From: Tatumella ptyseos
Lineage (GTDB): Bacteria > Pseudomonadota > Gammaproteobacteria > Enterobacterales > Enterobacteriaceae
Assembly (NCBI RefSeq): GCF_030552895.1
Contig: NZ_CP130649.1
Coordinates: forward strand, 2,604,001-2,668,000
Direction of reading: 5' to 3'
DNA length: 64,000 nt
The notes under the pieces: model-generated
The model's input: only the letters and a program-made list of their open reading frames with translations
Databases searched by the model: none
Told to the model about the DNA's origin: nothing
Shown here: piece after piece, positions 53,975 to 62,464 of the stretch
Layout: the number at the start of each line of letters is the position of its first letter
Numbering within the stretch: position 1 is the stretch's first letter
Made by a program: the position numbers and the translations under genes

Positions 53975-55405
53975 ATGACCAAAAATATTCGTATCGAAGA
54001 AGACCTCCTCGGCATGCGTGAAGTCCCCGCTGATGCTTACTTTGGAATTCATACGTTACGTGCGATTGAAAATTTTTATATAAGCAGCAGTAAAATCAGC
54101 GATATTCCTGAATTTGTTCGCGGCATGGTAATGGTAAAAAAGGCCGCGGCATTAGCCAACCGCGACCTCAAAACACTCCCGCGCAGTATTGCCGAGGCGA
54201 TCATCAAGGCCTGTGACGAAGTTCTAAATAACGGAACCTGTATCGATCAATTTCCAGTGGATGTTTATCAAGGGGGAGCAGGAACCTCGGTCAACATGAA
54301 TACCAATGAGGTTCTGGCTAATATTGGGTTAGAGTTAATGGGCTATCAAAAAGGTGAATATCAACACCTTAATCCCAATGACCACGTCAATATGTGCCAA
54401 TCGACCAACGATGCCTACCCGACCGGTTTTCGTATCGCCGTCTATCACTCCCTATTAAAACTGATCGACGCAATTACTCAGTTAAGCGAAGGCTTTGATC
54501 GTAAGTCAAAAGAGTTTTCCCATATCCTCAAAATGGGTCGTACTCAGCTTCAAGATGCGGTGCCGATGACCGTCGGCCAAGAGTTCAAAGCATTCAGCGT
54601 ATTACTCAAAGAAGAGACAAAGAGTATTCTGCACACCGCTCAGTTGTTATTAGAGGTTAACCTCGGTGCGACAGCTATCGGTACACGCCTCAATACTCCT
54701 GAAGGCTATCAAACTCTCGCAGTTAACTACCTTGCTCAAATCACACAACTGCCGGTAGTGGCTGCTGAAGACCTGATCGAAGCGACTTCCGACTGTGGCG
54801 CCTATGTCATGGTCCACTCTTCGTTAAAACGTCTGGCGGTTAAGCTTTCAAAAATCTGTAATGACTTACGCCTACTCTCTTCGGGTCCGCGTGCCGGACT
54901 AAATGAGATCAATCTACCGCAATTGCAGGCCGGTTCATCCATCATGCCAGCCAAGGTCAACCCTGTGGTGCCTGAAGTGGTTAACCAGGTGTGCTTTAAG
55001 GTGATTGGTAATGACACCACCGTGACGATGGCGGCGGAAGCTGGGCAACTGCAATTAAATGTGATGGAACCCGTTATCGGCCAAGCGATGTTCGAGTCGA
55101 TTTCCATCCTCAGCAATGCTTGTTACAACCTGCTGGAGAAATGCGTTAACGGCATCACTGTTAACCAAGCTATCTGTGAGTCCTATGTATTTAATTCAAT
55201 CGGTATCGTCACCTATTTAAATCCTTATATTGGCCACCATAATGGCGATATTGTGGGTAAAATCTGTGCCGAAACCGGGAAAAGTGTCCGTGAAGTCGTA
55301 CTCGAAAGAGAACTACTGACCGAGTCAGAACTCGACGATATTTTCTCTGTAGAAAACCTAATGTATCCTGCCTATAAAGCAAAATTATTTAACGAAGACG
55401 CTTAA
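53975..55405 (+). CDS. aspA: Aspartate ammonia-lyase
   Basis: Deaminates aspartate to fumarate, feeding fumarate respiration. The 476-residue product of the fumarase/aspartase superfamily has [34 protein letters not shown] and the signature [15 protein letters not shown] from residue 320. AGAAGG precedes the ATG. In E. coli dcuA, the C4-dicarboxylate transporter, follows; here dsbD follows instead. Confidence 0.97.
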   Translation: MTKNIRIEEDLLGMREVPADAYFGIHTLRAIENFYISSSKISDIPEFVRGMVMVKKAAALANRDLKTLPRSIAEAIIKACDEVLNNGTCIDQFPVDVYQGGAGTSVNMNTNEVLANIGLELMGYQKGEYQHLNPNDHVNMCQSTNDAYPTGFRIAVYHSLLKLIDAITQLSEGFDRKSKEFSHILKMGRTQLQDAVPMTVGQEFKAFSVLLKEETKSILHTAQLLLEVNLGATAIGTRLNTPEGYQTLAVNYLAQITQLPVVAAEDLIEATSDCGAYVMVHSSLKRLAVKLSKICNDLRLLSSGPRAGLNEINLPQLQAGSSIMPAKVNPVVPEVVNQVCFKVIGNDTTVTMAAEAGQLQLNVMEPVIGQAMFESISILSNACYNLLEKCVNGITVNQAICESYVFNSIGIVTYLNPYIGHHNGDIVGKICAETGKSVREVVLERELLTESELDDIFSVENLMYPAYKAKLFNEDA

Positions 55406-55514
55406 TCACTCTTCTGGCAAACAGCATTGCTGGCTTTTTCAGCAATGCTGTTTTCATGTTATGCTCATTCCCTCTTTTCACGTACTCTTTGCCTCTAAAA
55501 TAGTGAATGGTTCT

Positions 55515-57212
55515 ATGAGTTCAGGCCTCTTTATCCGCATTTTTTTACTTCTCATAACGTTGTTACCGATAGGCGCGCAAGCCGATCTTTTTGGTCAACA
55601 GAAAGGGTTTGTTCCCGTCGATCAGGCATTTGGCTTCGATTTTTCTCAGCAAGCCAATACGGTCACTCTACGCTGGCAAGTCAAACAGGGTTATTACCTT
55701 TATCGCCAGAAAATAAGTGTAGAGGCTCATAATGCTTCACTCGGCTCGTGGCAACTCCCCCAAGGTAAGCCCCACCGTGATGAGTTTTTTGGTGATAGTG
55801 AAATTTATCCGCAAAATATCGCCCTATCTCTACCCCTTACTGCTACTGAGCACAACCCTACACTGGTAGTCACCTACCAAGGCTGTGCCGCCGCCGGTTT
55901 TTGCTATCCACCGGAGACCAAAACGGTCCCGCTGAATACCGTCGTTGCCAAATCCGCTACAACACCGTCTATATCGTCACAGCTGGGCTCGTCCGATCAT
56001 CTCCCCTATACGCCTCTTTGGGCGCTGTTAATCGGTATTGGTGTGGCCTTTACGCCCTGTGTGTTACCGATGTACCCGCTGATCTCAGGCATTATATTAG
56101 GTCGTAGACAGCAACTCTCCTTTTCGCGTACAGCCTTACTCGCTATTGTGTATGTGCAGGGGATGGCGATCACTTACACCTTGCTCGGCGTGGTCGTCGC
56201 TGCAGCCGGGTTGAGGTTTCAAGCCGCGCTACAAAATCCGATTTTATTAACGCTGCTATCCGGCCTTTTTATTCTGCTAGCGCTGTCGATGTTTGGCGCT
56301 TTTAGTCTACAGCTGCCTGCATCGCTACAGACGCGTTTAGCCTTGCTGAGTAACAAACAGCAAGGTGGGTCGATCGTTGGCGTACTCTGTATGGGAATTC
56401 TTGCCGGGCTAATTTGTTCACCCTGTACCACCGCCCCACTCAGCGCTATTTTATTGTATATCGCCCAAAGTGGGCAGGTAATGCAAGGTGCCGGCACACT
56501 TTACCTGTATGCCTTAGGAATGGGATTACCCCTGATTATCGTGACATTGTTTGGTAATAAATTGCTGCCACGCAGTGGGCCTTGGATGCAAACCGTGAAA
56601 GAAGGCTTTGGTTTTGTGATTCTTGCCCTGCCCGTTTTCCTACTCGAGCGGGTAATCGGCGAGGTTTGGGGCGAACGGTTATGGGCGTTACTGGCTATCT
56701 CATTCGCGAGCTGGGCGTTTATTTTATCCCTAAAAAGCCCCAAGACCTGGGGGCGTTGGCTGGCATTGGTCTGGTTAGTGCTGGCAATCCTCGCCGCGCG
56801 CCCGCTACAAGAGGCACTGTATCCCTCTACCGTCACCGCGACGGTGACGCCTTCCGCTCAACAATTTACTCCTATCGCAAATCGCCAAGCATTGGAGCAG
56901 AAGCTGAAAGAACCGCATCAATCCATCACCATGCTTGACCTCTATGCGGATTGGTGTGTGGCCTGTAAGGAATTTGAGAAATATACTTTTTCTGATCCTA
57001 GGGTACAGCAAGCGATGAGGGGTATGCAGCGCCTACAAGCCAACGTGACAAAGAATCAGCCACAAGACGTAGAGCTGTTATCGTCACTGAAGGTACTGGG
57101 TCTACCCACCTTACTGTTCTTCGATGCACAAGGTCATGAGATCCCTAACTCCCGTATCACCGGCTTCCTCCCGCCCGAGGCATTTATCAAGCAACTGCCG
57201 ACTGCAGAGTAA
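55515..57212 (+). CDS. dsbD: Thiol:disulfide interchange protein DsbD
   Basis: Passes electrons from cytoplasmic thioredoxin to periplasmic DsbC, DsbG and CcmG. Signal peptide, N-terminal domain with YQGCAAAGFCYPPETKT, eight-helix transmembrane domain with FTPCVLPMYPLISG and ICSPCTTAPLSA, and C-terminal thioredoxin domain with YADWCVACKEFEKYTFSDP. All six redox cysteines are present. The frame opens at 55461, but the ATG at 55515 starts a good signal peptide and gives 565 residues, as in E. coli. cutA and dcuA, normally upstream, are missing. Confidence 0.95.
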   Translation: MSSGLFIRIFLLLITLLPIGAQADLFGQQKGFVPVDQAFGFDFSQQANTVTLRWQVKQGYYLYRQKISVEAHNASLGSWQLPQGKPHRDEFFGDSEIYPQNIALSLPLTATEHNPTLVVTYQGCAAAGFCYPPETKTVPLNTVVAKSATTPSISSQLGSSDHLPYTPLWALLIGIGVAFTPCVLPMYPLISGIILGRRQQLSFSRTALLAIVYVQGMAITYTLLGVVVAAAGLRFQAALQNPILLTLLSGLFILLALSMFGAFSLQLPASLQTRLALLSNKQQGGSIVGVLCMGILAGLICSPCTTAPLSAILLYIAQSGQVMQGAGTLYLYALGMGLPLIIVTLFGNKLLPRSGPWMQTVKEGFGFVILALPVFLLERVIGEVWGERLWALLAISFASWAFILSLKSPKTWGRWLALVWLVLAILAARPLQEALYPSTVTATVTPSAQQFTPIANRQALEQKLKEPHQSITMLDLYADWCVACKEFEKYTFSDPRVQQAMRGMQRLQANVTKNQPQDVELLSSLKVLGLPTLLFFDAQGHEIPNSRITGFLPPEAFIKQLPTAE

Positions 57213-57218
57213 TACCAT

Positions 57219-57239
57219 AGGGGGGCGAAACGCTCCCCT
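57219..57239 (+). terminator. Hairpin after dsbD
   Basis: AGGGGGGCG and CGCTCCCCT (57219-57227 and 57231-57239) pair with one G-U, loop AAA. T-poor. Confidence 0.5.
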
Positions 57240-57422
57240 TCATCTCGCTAGCAAATAAACAGAGATCTTGCTCAAAAAAATAACAAATACCCCCTCACAA
57301 ATGTTAACATATAGTTACAAGAGTCAATTCCTCCTGATACATTCGTAACAACTAATGCTTCCTGATTCAGCATGATGTTAGCGCATCCGTTACCCTAACG
57401 TGATGATAAATAACTATAAAAC

Positions 57423-57443
57423 GTGGGAGGAACGACCTCCCAC
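57423..57443 (+). promoter_or_regulatory. Leader hairpin before the citrate-type transporter
   Basis: GTGGGAGG (57423-57430) pairs perfectly with CCTCCCAC (57436-57443), ending 10 nt before the GGAAGG ribosome site of the next gene. A second inverted repeat, CGTTA-CCC-TAACG (57388-57400), lies just upstream. Either may be regulatory; I cannot assign a ligand or protein. Confidence 0.4.
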
Positions 57444-57464
57444 CCCTAAATGGAAGGTATTGAT

Positions 57465-58784
57465 ATGTTAACAATACTGGGATTCAGCATGGTGATTTGC
57501 TTTATGTATCTCATCATGACCAAGAGAATGTCAGCCCTAATCGCACTTATCCTTATTCCCATCCTATTTGCTCTGCTCGGCGGCTTTTATCAAGGCTTAG
57601 GCGAGATGATGCTTAAAGGCGTAAAAACTCTGGCGCCGACCGGCGTCATGCTGACCTTTTCGATTCTCTATTTTGGCATCATGATTGATGCTGGGCTTTT
57701 CGATCCTTTGGTCAAATTTATCTTACGCATTGTGAAAGGCGATCCCGTTAAAGTATTAGCGGGGACGGCAATTCTGACATTACTGGTTTCTCTGGATGGT
57801 GATAGCTCTACCACTTACATGATCGCTATTGCCGCATTCTTACCCCTGTATCGTAAGCTCGGTCTCAATATCTTGATGATGACCTGCGTGGTCAACTTGG
57901 CGAGCGGCATAATGAATCTCTCCCCATGGGGCGGTCCCACCGCTCGGGCAGCGGCGGCACTTGATATCGATGCCTTAGATATCTTCGTTCCAATGTTACC
58001 GGCTATCTTTCTAGGCTGCGTAAGTTTAGTCGCCGTCGCGACCTGGTTCGGTATTCAAGAGCGTCGCCGCTTAGGGCGACAAGAGGTGGGTGCCTTACAC
58101 GATATCCAACTTAATCTCGGTGGTGGGACCTTTGAGGAATGTGAGAAAAATAAACGCCCGAAGATGTTTTGGCCCAATTTACTCCTGACTACGGTACTGT
58201 TAGTTCTGCTTGTAGTCGGCATAGTACCAATTCAAATTCTCTTTATGGTCAGCTTCGCCTTAGCGGTTATGTTGAATTACCCTAAACTGGCTGAACAGAA
58301 AGACCGTATCGCCTCACACGCCGCGAACGTCTTGGCGGTTACCTCGCTAATTTTCGCCGCGGGGATTTTCACCGGTATCCTCTCCGGTACGGGAATGGTT
58401 GATGCGATGGCGAAATCAGTTCTTTCTATCATCCCACCTGCTTTTGGTCCTTATTTACCGGTATTCACTGCCATCATCAGTATGCCGTTCACTTTCTTTA
58501 TGTCGAACGATGCCTTCTATTTCGGCATTCTACCGGTGATTGCACAAACCGCTGCGGGTTATGGAATTTCAGCCGAGGAGATTGCTCGCGCCTCGATTAT
58601 TGGCCAGCCGTTCCACCTTATTAGCCCCTTAGTCCCTTCGCTATACCTACTGACTGGACTGGCGAAAGTGGATGTTGGCGAACACCAGAAATTTGCTATC
58701 AAGTGGGGGATTTTTATCAGCTTGATGCTAATGGTGGGTGGCTTACTCTTCGGTGCCTTCCCGCTTTACCATAGCGGCAGTTAA
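57465..58784 (+). CDS. CitMHS-family citrate/metal:H+ symporter
   Basis: Secondary transporter of 439 residues with about 11-12 membrane segments. It resembles Bacillus CitM/CitH across its length: FMYLIMTKRMSALIAL, APTGVMLTFSILYFGIMIDAGLF, SLDGDSSTTYMI, SPWGGPTARA, AGIFTGILSGTGMVDAMA and MPFTFFMSNDAFYFGILP. That family takes up citrate complexed with Mg2+ or other divalent ions. The ATG at 57465 has GGAAGG 7 nt upstream; the ATG at 57450 is rejected. No CitS/CitT-type sensor pair is adjacent. In E. coli the regulator yjdC follows dsbD here, so the gene is an insertion or replacement. Confidence 0.85.
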   Translation: MLTILGFSMVICFMYLIMTKRMSALIALILIPILFALLGGFYQGLGEMMLKGVKTLAPTGVMLTFSILYFGIMIDAGLFDPLVKFILRIVKGDPVKVLAGTAILTLLVSLDGDSSTTYMIAIAAFLPLYRKLGLNILMMTCVVNLASGIMNLSPWGGPTARAAAALDIDALDIFVPMLPAIFLGCVSLVAVATWFGIQERRRLGRQEVGALHDIQLNLGGGTFEECEKNKRPKMFWPNLLLTTVLLVLLVVGIVPIQILFMVSFALAVMLNYPKLAEQKDRIASHAANVLAVTSLIFAAGIFTGILSGTGMVDAMAKSVLSIIPPAFGPYLPVFTAIISMPFTFFMSNDAFYFGILPVIAQTAAGYGISAEEIARASIIGQPFHLISPLVPSLYLLTGLAKVDVGEHQKFAIKWGIFISLMLMVGGLLFGAFPLYHSGS

Positions 58785-58785
58785 C

Positions 58786-58826
58786 CACTAAAACAGGGCT
58801 TCCGACCTAGGGAAGTCCTGTTAGTG
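58786..58826 (+). terminator. Terminator-like hairpin after the transporter
   Basis: CACTA...ACAGGGCTTCC pairs with GGAAGTCCTGT...TAGTG (58786-58826) with one G-U and small bulge. No T run. Confidence 0.55.
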
Positions 58827-58897
58827 CCGAATTATTCCGCAGGTTGTCTAAAAACAGTGCAAACAGCCAAGATATTACTAATTTTCATTAAAAGAGA

Positions 58898-58926
58898 TTG
58901 ACGCCAATGCCGGATTACGGTTTAAT
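58898..58926 (+). promoter_or_regulatory. Promoter of tRNA-Phe
   Basis: TTGACG (58898-58903), exactly 17 bp, TTTAAT (58921-58926), then a GC-rich discriminator GCGCCCCG typical of stringent stable-RNA promoters; the tRNA begins 11 nt later. Confidence 0.8.
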
Positions 58927-58936
58927 GCGCCCCGTT

Positions 58937-59012
58937 GCCCGAATAGCTCAGTCGGTAGAGCAGGGGATTGAAAATCCCCGTGTCCTTGGTTCGATTCCGA
59001 GTTCGGGCACCA
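58937..59012 (+). tRNA. pheU: tRNA-Phe(GAA)
   Basis: 76-nt cloverleaf from GCCCGAATAGCTCAG to encoded CCA, anticodon loop ATTGAAAAT (anticodon GAA). Nearly identical to E. coli tRNA-Phe. E. coli has pheU in the same place after dsbD-yjdC; it is a known integration site for genomic islands. Confidence 0.98.
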
Positions 59013-59020
59013 CTCTTTCA

Positions 59021-59046
59021 AAAGCCTCGCAGAAATGCGGGGCTTT
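59021..59046 (+). terminator. Terminator of tRNA-Phe
   Basis: AAAGCCTCGCA, loop GAAA, TGCGGGGCTTT (59021-59046) with one G-U pair. Confidence 0.75.
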
Positions 59047-59250
59047 GTCGTTTCTGGGGAACTCTCTCCGCAAGCTAACTTTTCCCCCGCCCTGTGCTAC
59101 GGTACTGATATAGCCTTTTTGACTTTATTAATACTTAAAAACCTAATCAAGAAAAGTCGATACAATAATATTGAGAATTGATTAAGCCTTTACCATTACC
59201 GTTGATAGCTTGCAGCGTTAACACTATCAGTGCTTTGGTTTGAAGTAGCT

Positions 59251-59892
59251 TTATAGCCACCCCATGCCAAGCAAAATTATTTCTATTCTTTTTTTAATAT
59301 GGTTCGTCACTTTATTTCGATCTTTCACCTCTAACTCTCTACGATGTGGTAATAAAGCACCAAAAACAACATCCATAAGTAAACCCGCTAATATTTCGGC
59401 GTCTTCAAGCAATAGTCCATTTACTTCAGCCGTTTCCTGTAACCACTCCATCAGTAACTCACGCGATCTCACTGCCTTTGCCTCGTAGAGATAATCCGAG
59501 ATCTCTGGAAAGAGAATAGCTTCTCTTGTCATTAATCGTAGGATCGCTTCACGTTCCAGTATCTCATCGTGGCTGATATCAAGACGGAAAATACGAAATA
59601 GACTTTCCTTTAAAGCGCACGGCTCATCCGATGGCCTCGGAAGATCAACCAGCAGATGACAATTTTCACTAATCGTTGCAGCAAATAGTGTTTTTTTATC
59701 ACTGAAAGTTTCATAAAGAGTACGTTTAGATATCTTGGCGCGGCGAGCAATTTCTGCAGTGCTGATCTGTGCGAAACCTAACTCAATAAATGCACGATAC
59801 GCATGTCCAATAATGTCTTGACGCCGTTGCTTATCGCATATGCTTTTAGGACGGCCACAGACAGGACTGGCCGGAATATCATTCAATTTCAT
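59251..59892 (-). CDS. TetR/AcrR-family regulator
   Basis: A 213-residue TetR-family protein. The N-terminal DNA-binding domain (about residues 22-68) has RQDIIGHAYRAFIELGF and the helix-turn-helix ISTAEIARRAKISKRTLYETFSDKKTLF. The rest is a helical ligand-binding and dimerisation domain with no family I can name. It is divergent from the methyltransferase at 60011 and a perfect palindrome lies between them, so it very likely represses that gene and itself. First protein gene past tRNA-Phe, unlike E. coli gene order. Confidence 0.85.
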   Translation of the reverse strand: MKLNDIPASPVCGRPKSICDKQRRQDIIGHAYRAFIELGFAQISTAEIARRAKISKRTLYETFSDKKTLFAATISENCHLLVDLPRPSDEPCALKESLFRIFRLDISHDEILEREAILRLMTREAILFPEISDYLYEAKAVRSRELLMEWLQETAEVNGLLLEDAEILAGLLMDVVFGALLPHRRELEVKDRNKVTNHIKKRIEIILLGMGWL

Positions 59893-59925
59893 TTTTATTT
59901 ACAAGATCCAGTCAATATCTCTTAA

Positions 59926-59950
59926 TTATGGTACTTGTTAAGTACCATAA
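59926..59950. promoter_or_regulatory. 25-bp palindrome, candidate TetR operator
   Basis: TTATGGTACTT (59926-59936), GTT, AAGTACCATAA (59940-59950): perfect 11-bp arms with a 3-bp centre, 33 bp upstream of the TetR gene start and 60 bp upstream of the methyltransferase start. Size and place fit a shared operator. Confidence 0.75.
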
Positions 59951-60010
59951 AATTAGCGAGGATATTTTCATCAAATATGTTCAGTATACACTCACCTCAA
60001 AGGAGTATTG

Positions 60011-60664
60011 ATGAAATCTTCAATAACCCATTATCGCTCCAACGCTCTGCGTGATCCTGTTATTTTGTCAGTCCTCGACAAAATGAATGCCCGCCGCAAG
60101 CACCCAGATGCCTCCATGTTTCAAGGGTCAGACGCACACGACCCTGAGTTATTTGCCGATTACGGGTTTTCAATTCATCCTGAACAGGGTGACTTAATTT
60201 ATACGCTATGCCGTGCGATGAGAGCGACGCATGTGGTTGATTTTGCCACTTCAGTCGGTATGTCAGCCATCTATTTCGCCGCCGCAATGCGTGATAATGG
60301 CGGCGGACAAGTTGTAGGAGCAGAGCTCGTTTCCGCTAAAGCCGATACTGCCTACCGTAATCTTACGGCAGCGGGGCTTGATACCTATGTCGATATTCGT
60401 ATTGGTGATGCACGAGAAACGCTGAAAGATCTCGGTAAACCGGTAGATTTTGTCCTCATTGACGGCTGGCCTTTAGCGGAGGGTCCAACGTTAGCAAGAC
60501 AGGTTATCGAAATCGTCGCTCCTCAATTACGAGTAGGTGGCTACGTGCTTAACGATAACGCTGAGCCAGATTTCCTTGAGTATATCCGCGACCCTGCCAA
60601 TGGATTTATCTCTATAACCCTACCTATCAAGCGCGGTACCGAGCTGGCAGTAAAAATAGCATGA
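60011..60664 (+). CDS. SAM-dependent O-methyltransferase-like protein
   Basis: Class I methyltransferase of about 217 residues, closest to the O-methyltransferase group. Motif I is HVVDFATSVGMSAIYFA (about residues 75-91), with VVGAELVSAKADTAYRNL (acidic loop binding SAM ribose), DIRIGDARETL and FVLIDGWP as post-I to IV motifs. The ATG at 60011 has AAGGAG 6 nt upstream; a TTG precedes it. Substrate unknown; many such genes paired with TetR regulators respond to small aromatics, but that is inference. A long hairpin terminates it. Confidence 0.82.
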   Translation: MKSSITHYRSNALRDPVILSVLDKMNARRKHPDASMFQGSDAHDPELFADYGFSIHPEQGDLIYTLCRAMRATHVVDFATSVGMSAIYFAAAMRDNGGGQVVGAELVSAKADTAYRNLTAAGLDTYVDIRIGDARETLKDLGKPVDFVLIDGWPLAEGPTLARQVIEIVAPQLRVGGYVLNDNAEPDFLEYIRDPANGFISITLPIKRGTELAVKIA

Positions 60665-60682
60665 TGCGCAATGTGTTTTAGC

Positions 60683-60748
60683 GCGAGTTAATAGTCTCCT
60701 CATTCTGTATCGAGTGAATGAGGAGACTATGGACTCGCAGAGTTTTTT
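60683..60748 (+). terminator. Long hairpin terminator after methyltransferase
   Basis: Core arms of 15 bp (60691-60705 and 60716-60730) are perfect; outer GCGAGT/ACTCGC (60683-60688 and 60733-60738) extends the stem across a 2-nt internal loop. Six T follow at 60743-60748. Confidence 0.8.
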
Positions 60749-60843
60749 CGAGCGAGTGAAGATTCAGGCATACTGGCGCTAATGGCACCTGCGATAGCGG
60801 GAGGAACTAAAAGTTTTGATTGGGTATTTCGAGTAGGAATGCC

Positions 60844-61003
60844 TTACAACGCTAATTTCTTCAGTACTTTTCTCGATTGATAAGTTTTAACATAACCCGC
60901 TGAATTTATGCTCGTTTGCATCGATAATAGACGCACTAAACAGTGATAAAGTCACTGAATTACTAGTGTAAATGCCTTGTGTATTAGGGTTAAAGCCAGT
61001 CAT
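60844..61003 (-). pseudogene. Small ORF with an apparent single-base frameshift
   Basis: An ATG at 61003 follows AGGAGGAGAAAGA, a very strong ribosome site, and opens a 38-codon frame (MTGFNPNTQGIYTSNSVTL... ending SGLC, stop at 60887). At the GGG near its end, removing one G would continue it as GYVKTYQSRKVLKKLAL, stop at 60844, about 53 residues with a basic C-terminus. This could be a real peptide gene with a recent frameshift, a sequencing error, or chance. No family recognised. Confidence 0.35.
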
Positions 61004-61337
61004 TCTTTCTCCTCCTCACCCTGTATATTTTAGTTAACCAAACATAAGCCCTAGATCCCTTAGGCCTTGAGATGAGCCTTAACCCGCTCGGCTCAACATG
61101 CCATCGATACTAGGCAACCAGGGATTACAGATGCGGGTAATTAATATTTACCTATCACCTTCAGGGGGCTCGGTGTAGATAACGCAGATTTATGAACTCG
61201 ACTCACTCCTCTAAACCGCAGAATACGTTAACGTACCAGCCGATTCATAGTGTTCGCTAAAGCCCTCAATATCCCTTAGTCTCGTTAGATGAGTGTTTTT
61301 TTTAGCCTCCGCTTTTCCTTAGTCATTTCTCCCCTAC

Positions 61338-61346
61338 TGCTATACT
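61338..61346 (+). promoter_or_regulatory. Extended -10 promoter candidate of cupin gene
   Basis: TGCTATACT (61338-61346) gives a start about 18 nt before the cupin ATG. No good -35. Confidence 0.4.
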
Positions 61347-61370
61347 TCTAGGATTTCTTGGAGAAATATA

Positions 61371-61940
61371 ATGAATAACTCTCTTATCAAAACCTGTGCT
61401 TTGGTCAGCCTTAGTTTACTATCATCAATAAGCTATGCTGCCCCTCAGGTGCATAGCGTCGAAGCTTCTGATCCTAGCCCCACTCACAGTAATGGCGAAA
61501 CGCAACCTCCTATCAAGTATGCCACCTTATGGGCTGATAAAAGTGGGGCCACACATATCAAAACATGTCGTATTGAGGGCCTTCAGTTTAAAACCTATGC
61601 GCCGCCTTCTGCCCCGCAATGGATAGGTGTGTCCCCAGAGCAAATAGAGAGTATTGCCTACGCCGTCTTACCCCCTGGCTACGTCGGGACTTGGCATCAT
61701 GCTCCAGGACCACAATGGGTCGTAACACTTTCTGGCAAATGGTCAGTACAAACTACCGACGGCTCAATACTGGTTCAAGGTCCTGGAGAGATGCAATTTA
61801 ACGCGGACAGCAGTTCTCATGCTCGAAACAATGATCCACATGTTGGCCATATCTCCAAGACTGTGGGTAACGAGCCTAATGTCCAATTGATTATTAAGCT
61901 TAAACCCAATGTTAAACAGACTATTCACTGTGCTGACTAG
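61371..61940 (+). CDS. Secreted cupin-domain protein
   Basis: A 189-residue protein with a signal peptide (about 23 residues, ending ISYA). The C-terminal half is a single cupin barrel: motif 1 around GTWHHAPGPQWVVTLSGKW (residues about 103-121) supplies histidines and glutamine for a metal, and motif 2 around GPGEMQFNADSSSHARNN supplies the last histidine. No enzymatic function can be assigned; a periplasmic metal-binding dioxygenase-like or sugar-binding role is possible. GGAGAAA precedes the ATG. Neighbours give no pathway. Confidence 0.72.
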   Translation: MNNSLIKTCALVSLSLLSSISYAAPQVHSVEASDPSPTHSNGETQPPIKYATLWADKSGATHIKTCRIEGLQFKTYAPPSAPQWIGVSPEQIESIAYAVLPPGYVGTWHHAPGPQWVVTLSGKWSVQTTDGSILVQGPGEMQFNADSSSHARNNDPHVGHISKTVGNEPNVQLIIKLKPNVKQTIHCAD

Positions 61941-62464
61941 CACCAACGTTAAGAAAATGAAGATAAAGTTATCGCCCGCAATTATCGGGATGCTTTTTTC
62001 TGCGGTAAGCACAAGCAGCATAGCCCACTCATCTGCCCCTTTTACCATCCAGTTATTTGCCCCCCACTTTTCGCCCCTCATTGATAGTTAGGTAACGTCA
62101 AAGGTAATTACACATCATGCCAAATGGGCTGAAGGTACGGTCTGTCGGCCCGATGGGGGCGAAGAAAAGGTGCTATTTTTGGTCAATGTGCCGCTACGAG
62201 GAATTATCAGTACTGAAGTTAGGCGCCCCGCCATACTAGCGTCTAGGCCGAATTCAGGTTACTTCTAGATGGAAACACTCGGAAATCCATTAATAACCAC
62301 TCGTATGGAACGGAAATTCTCAAGCTAGGTGTTCGGAAATTATTATTGGCCTAGGCCTCTAACATTTAGGCACAATGACAGCTCCAGGAGCTAAAATTTA
62401 AAATTTTAGTCAACTAAAAATGACCCATCCATTACCATCAGCAGAGAATCGACTAAACATTACA
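61941..62464. other. 524-bp region between cupin and LysR genes
   Basis: Holds the interrupted ORF above and an AT-rich perfect palindrome CTAAAATT-TAA-AATTTTAG (62391-62409) near the end of the LysR gene. No other gene is supported. Confidence 0.5.
61957..62268 (+). pseudogene. Secreted ORF interrupted by amber codons
   Basis: The ATG at 61957 begins a signal-peptide-like sequence (MKIKLSPAIIGMLFSAVSTS, then SIAHSSA), and the frame runs to TAG at 62089-62091. The same frame then stays open for another 58 codons (VTSKVITHHAKWAEGTVC...) to a second TAG at 62266-62268. No family recognised. A gene broken by a nonsense mutation is one reading; a 44-residue secreted peptide, or chance, are others. 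It lies 16 bp after the cupin stop, same strand. Confidence 0.4.

Larger units (their letters stand above)
60665..61370. other. 706-bp gene-poor region
   Basis: Contains the long hairpin (60683-60738), a short minus-strand ORF (60887-61003, listed separately), and a plus-strand open stretch without start (about 60722-60877) with no recognised similarity. The part from about 61010 to 61330 shows no coding frame or repeat that I can support. It looks like degraded accessory DNA. Confidence 0.5.

Noticed and set aside
59013..59250. Possible attachment-site repeat downstream of tRNA-Phe
   Set aside because: No second copy of the tRNA 3' end was found in the window, and no integrase gene.
60722..60877. 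Open plus-strand stretch after the long hairpin
   Set aside because: No start codon with ribosome site, no recognised similarity, and it begins inside a terminator; kept only as a remark on the gene-poor region.
61764..62081. Minus-strand ORF of 105 codons under the cupin gene end
   Set aside because: Shadow of the cupin and the interrupted ORF; no ribosome site and no recognised similarity.
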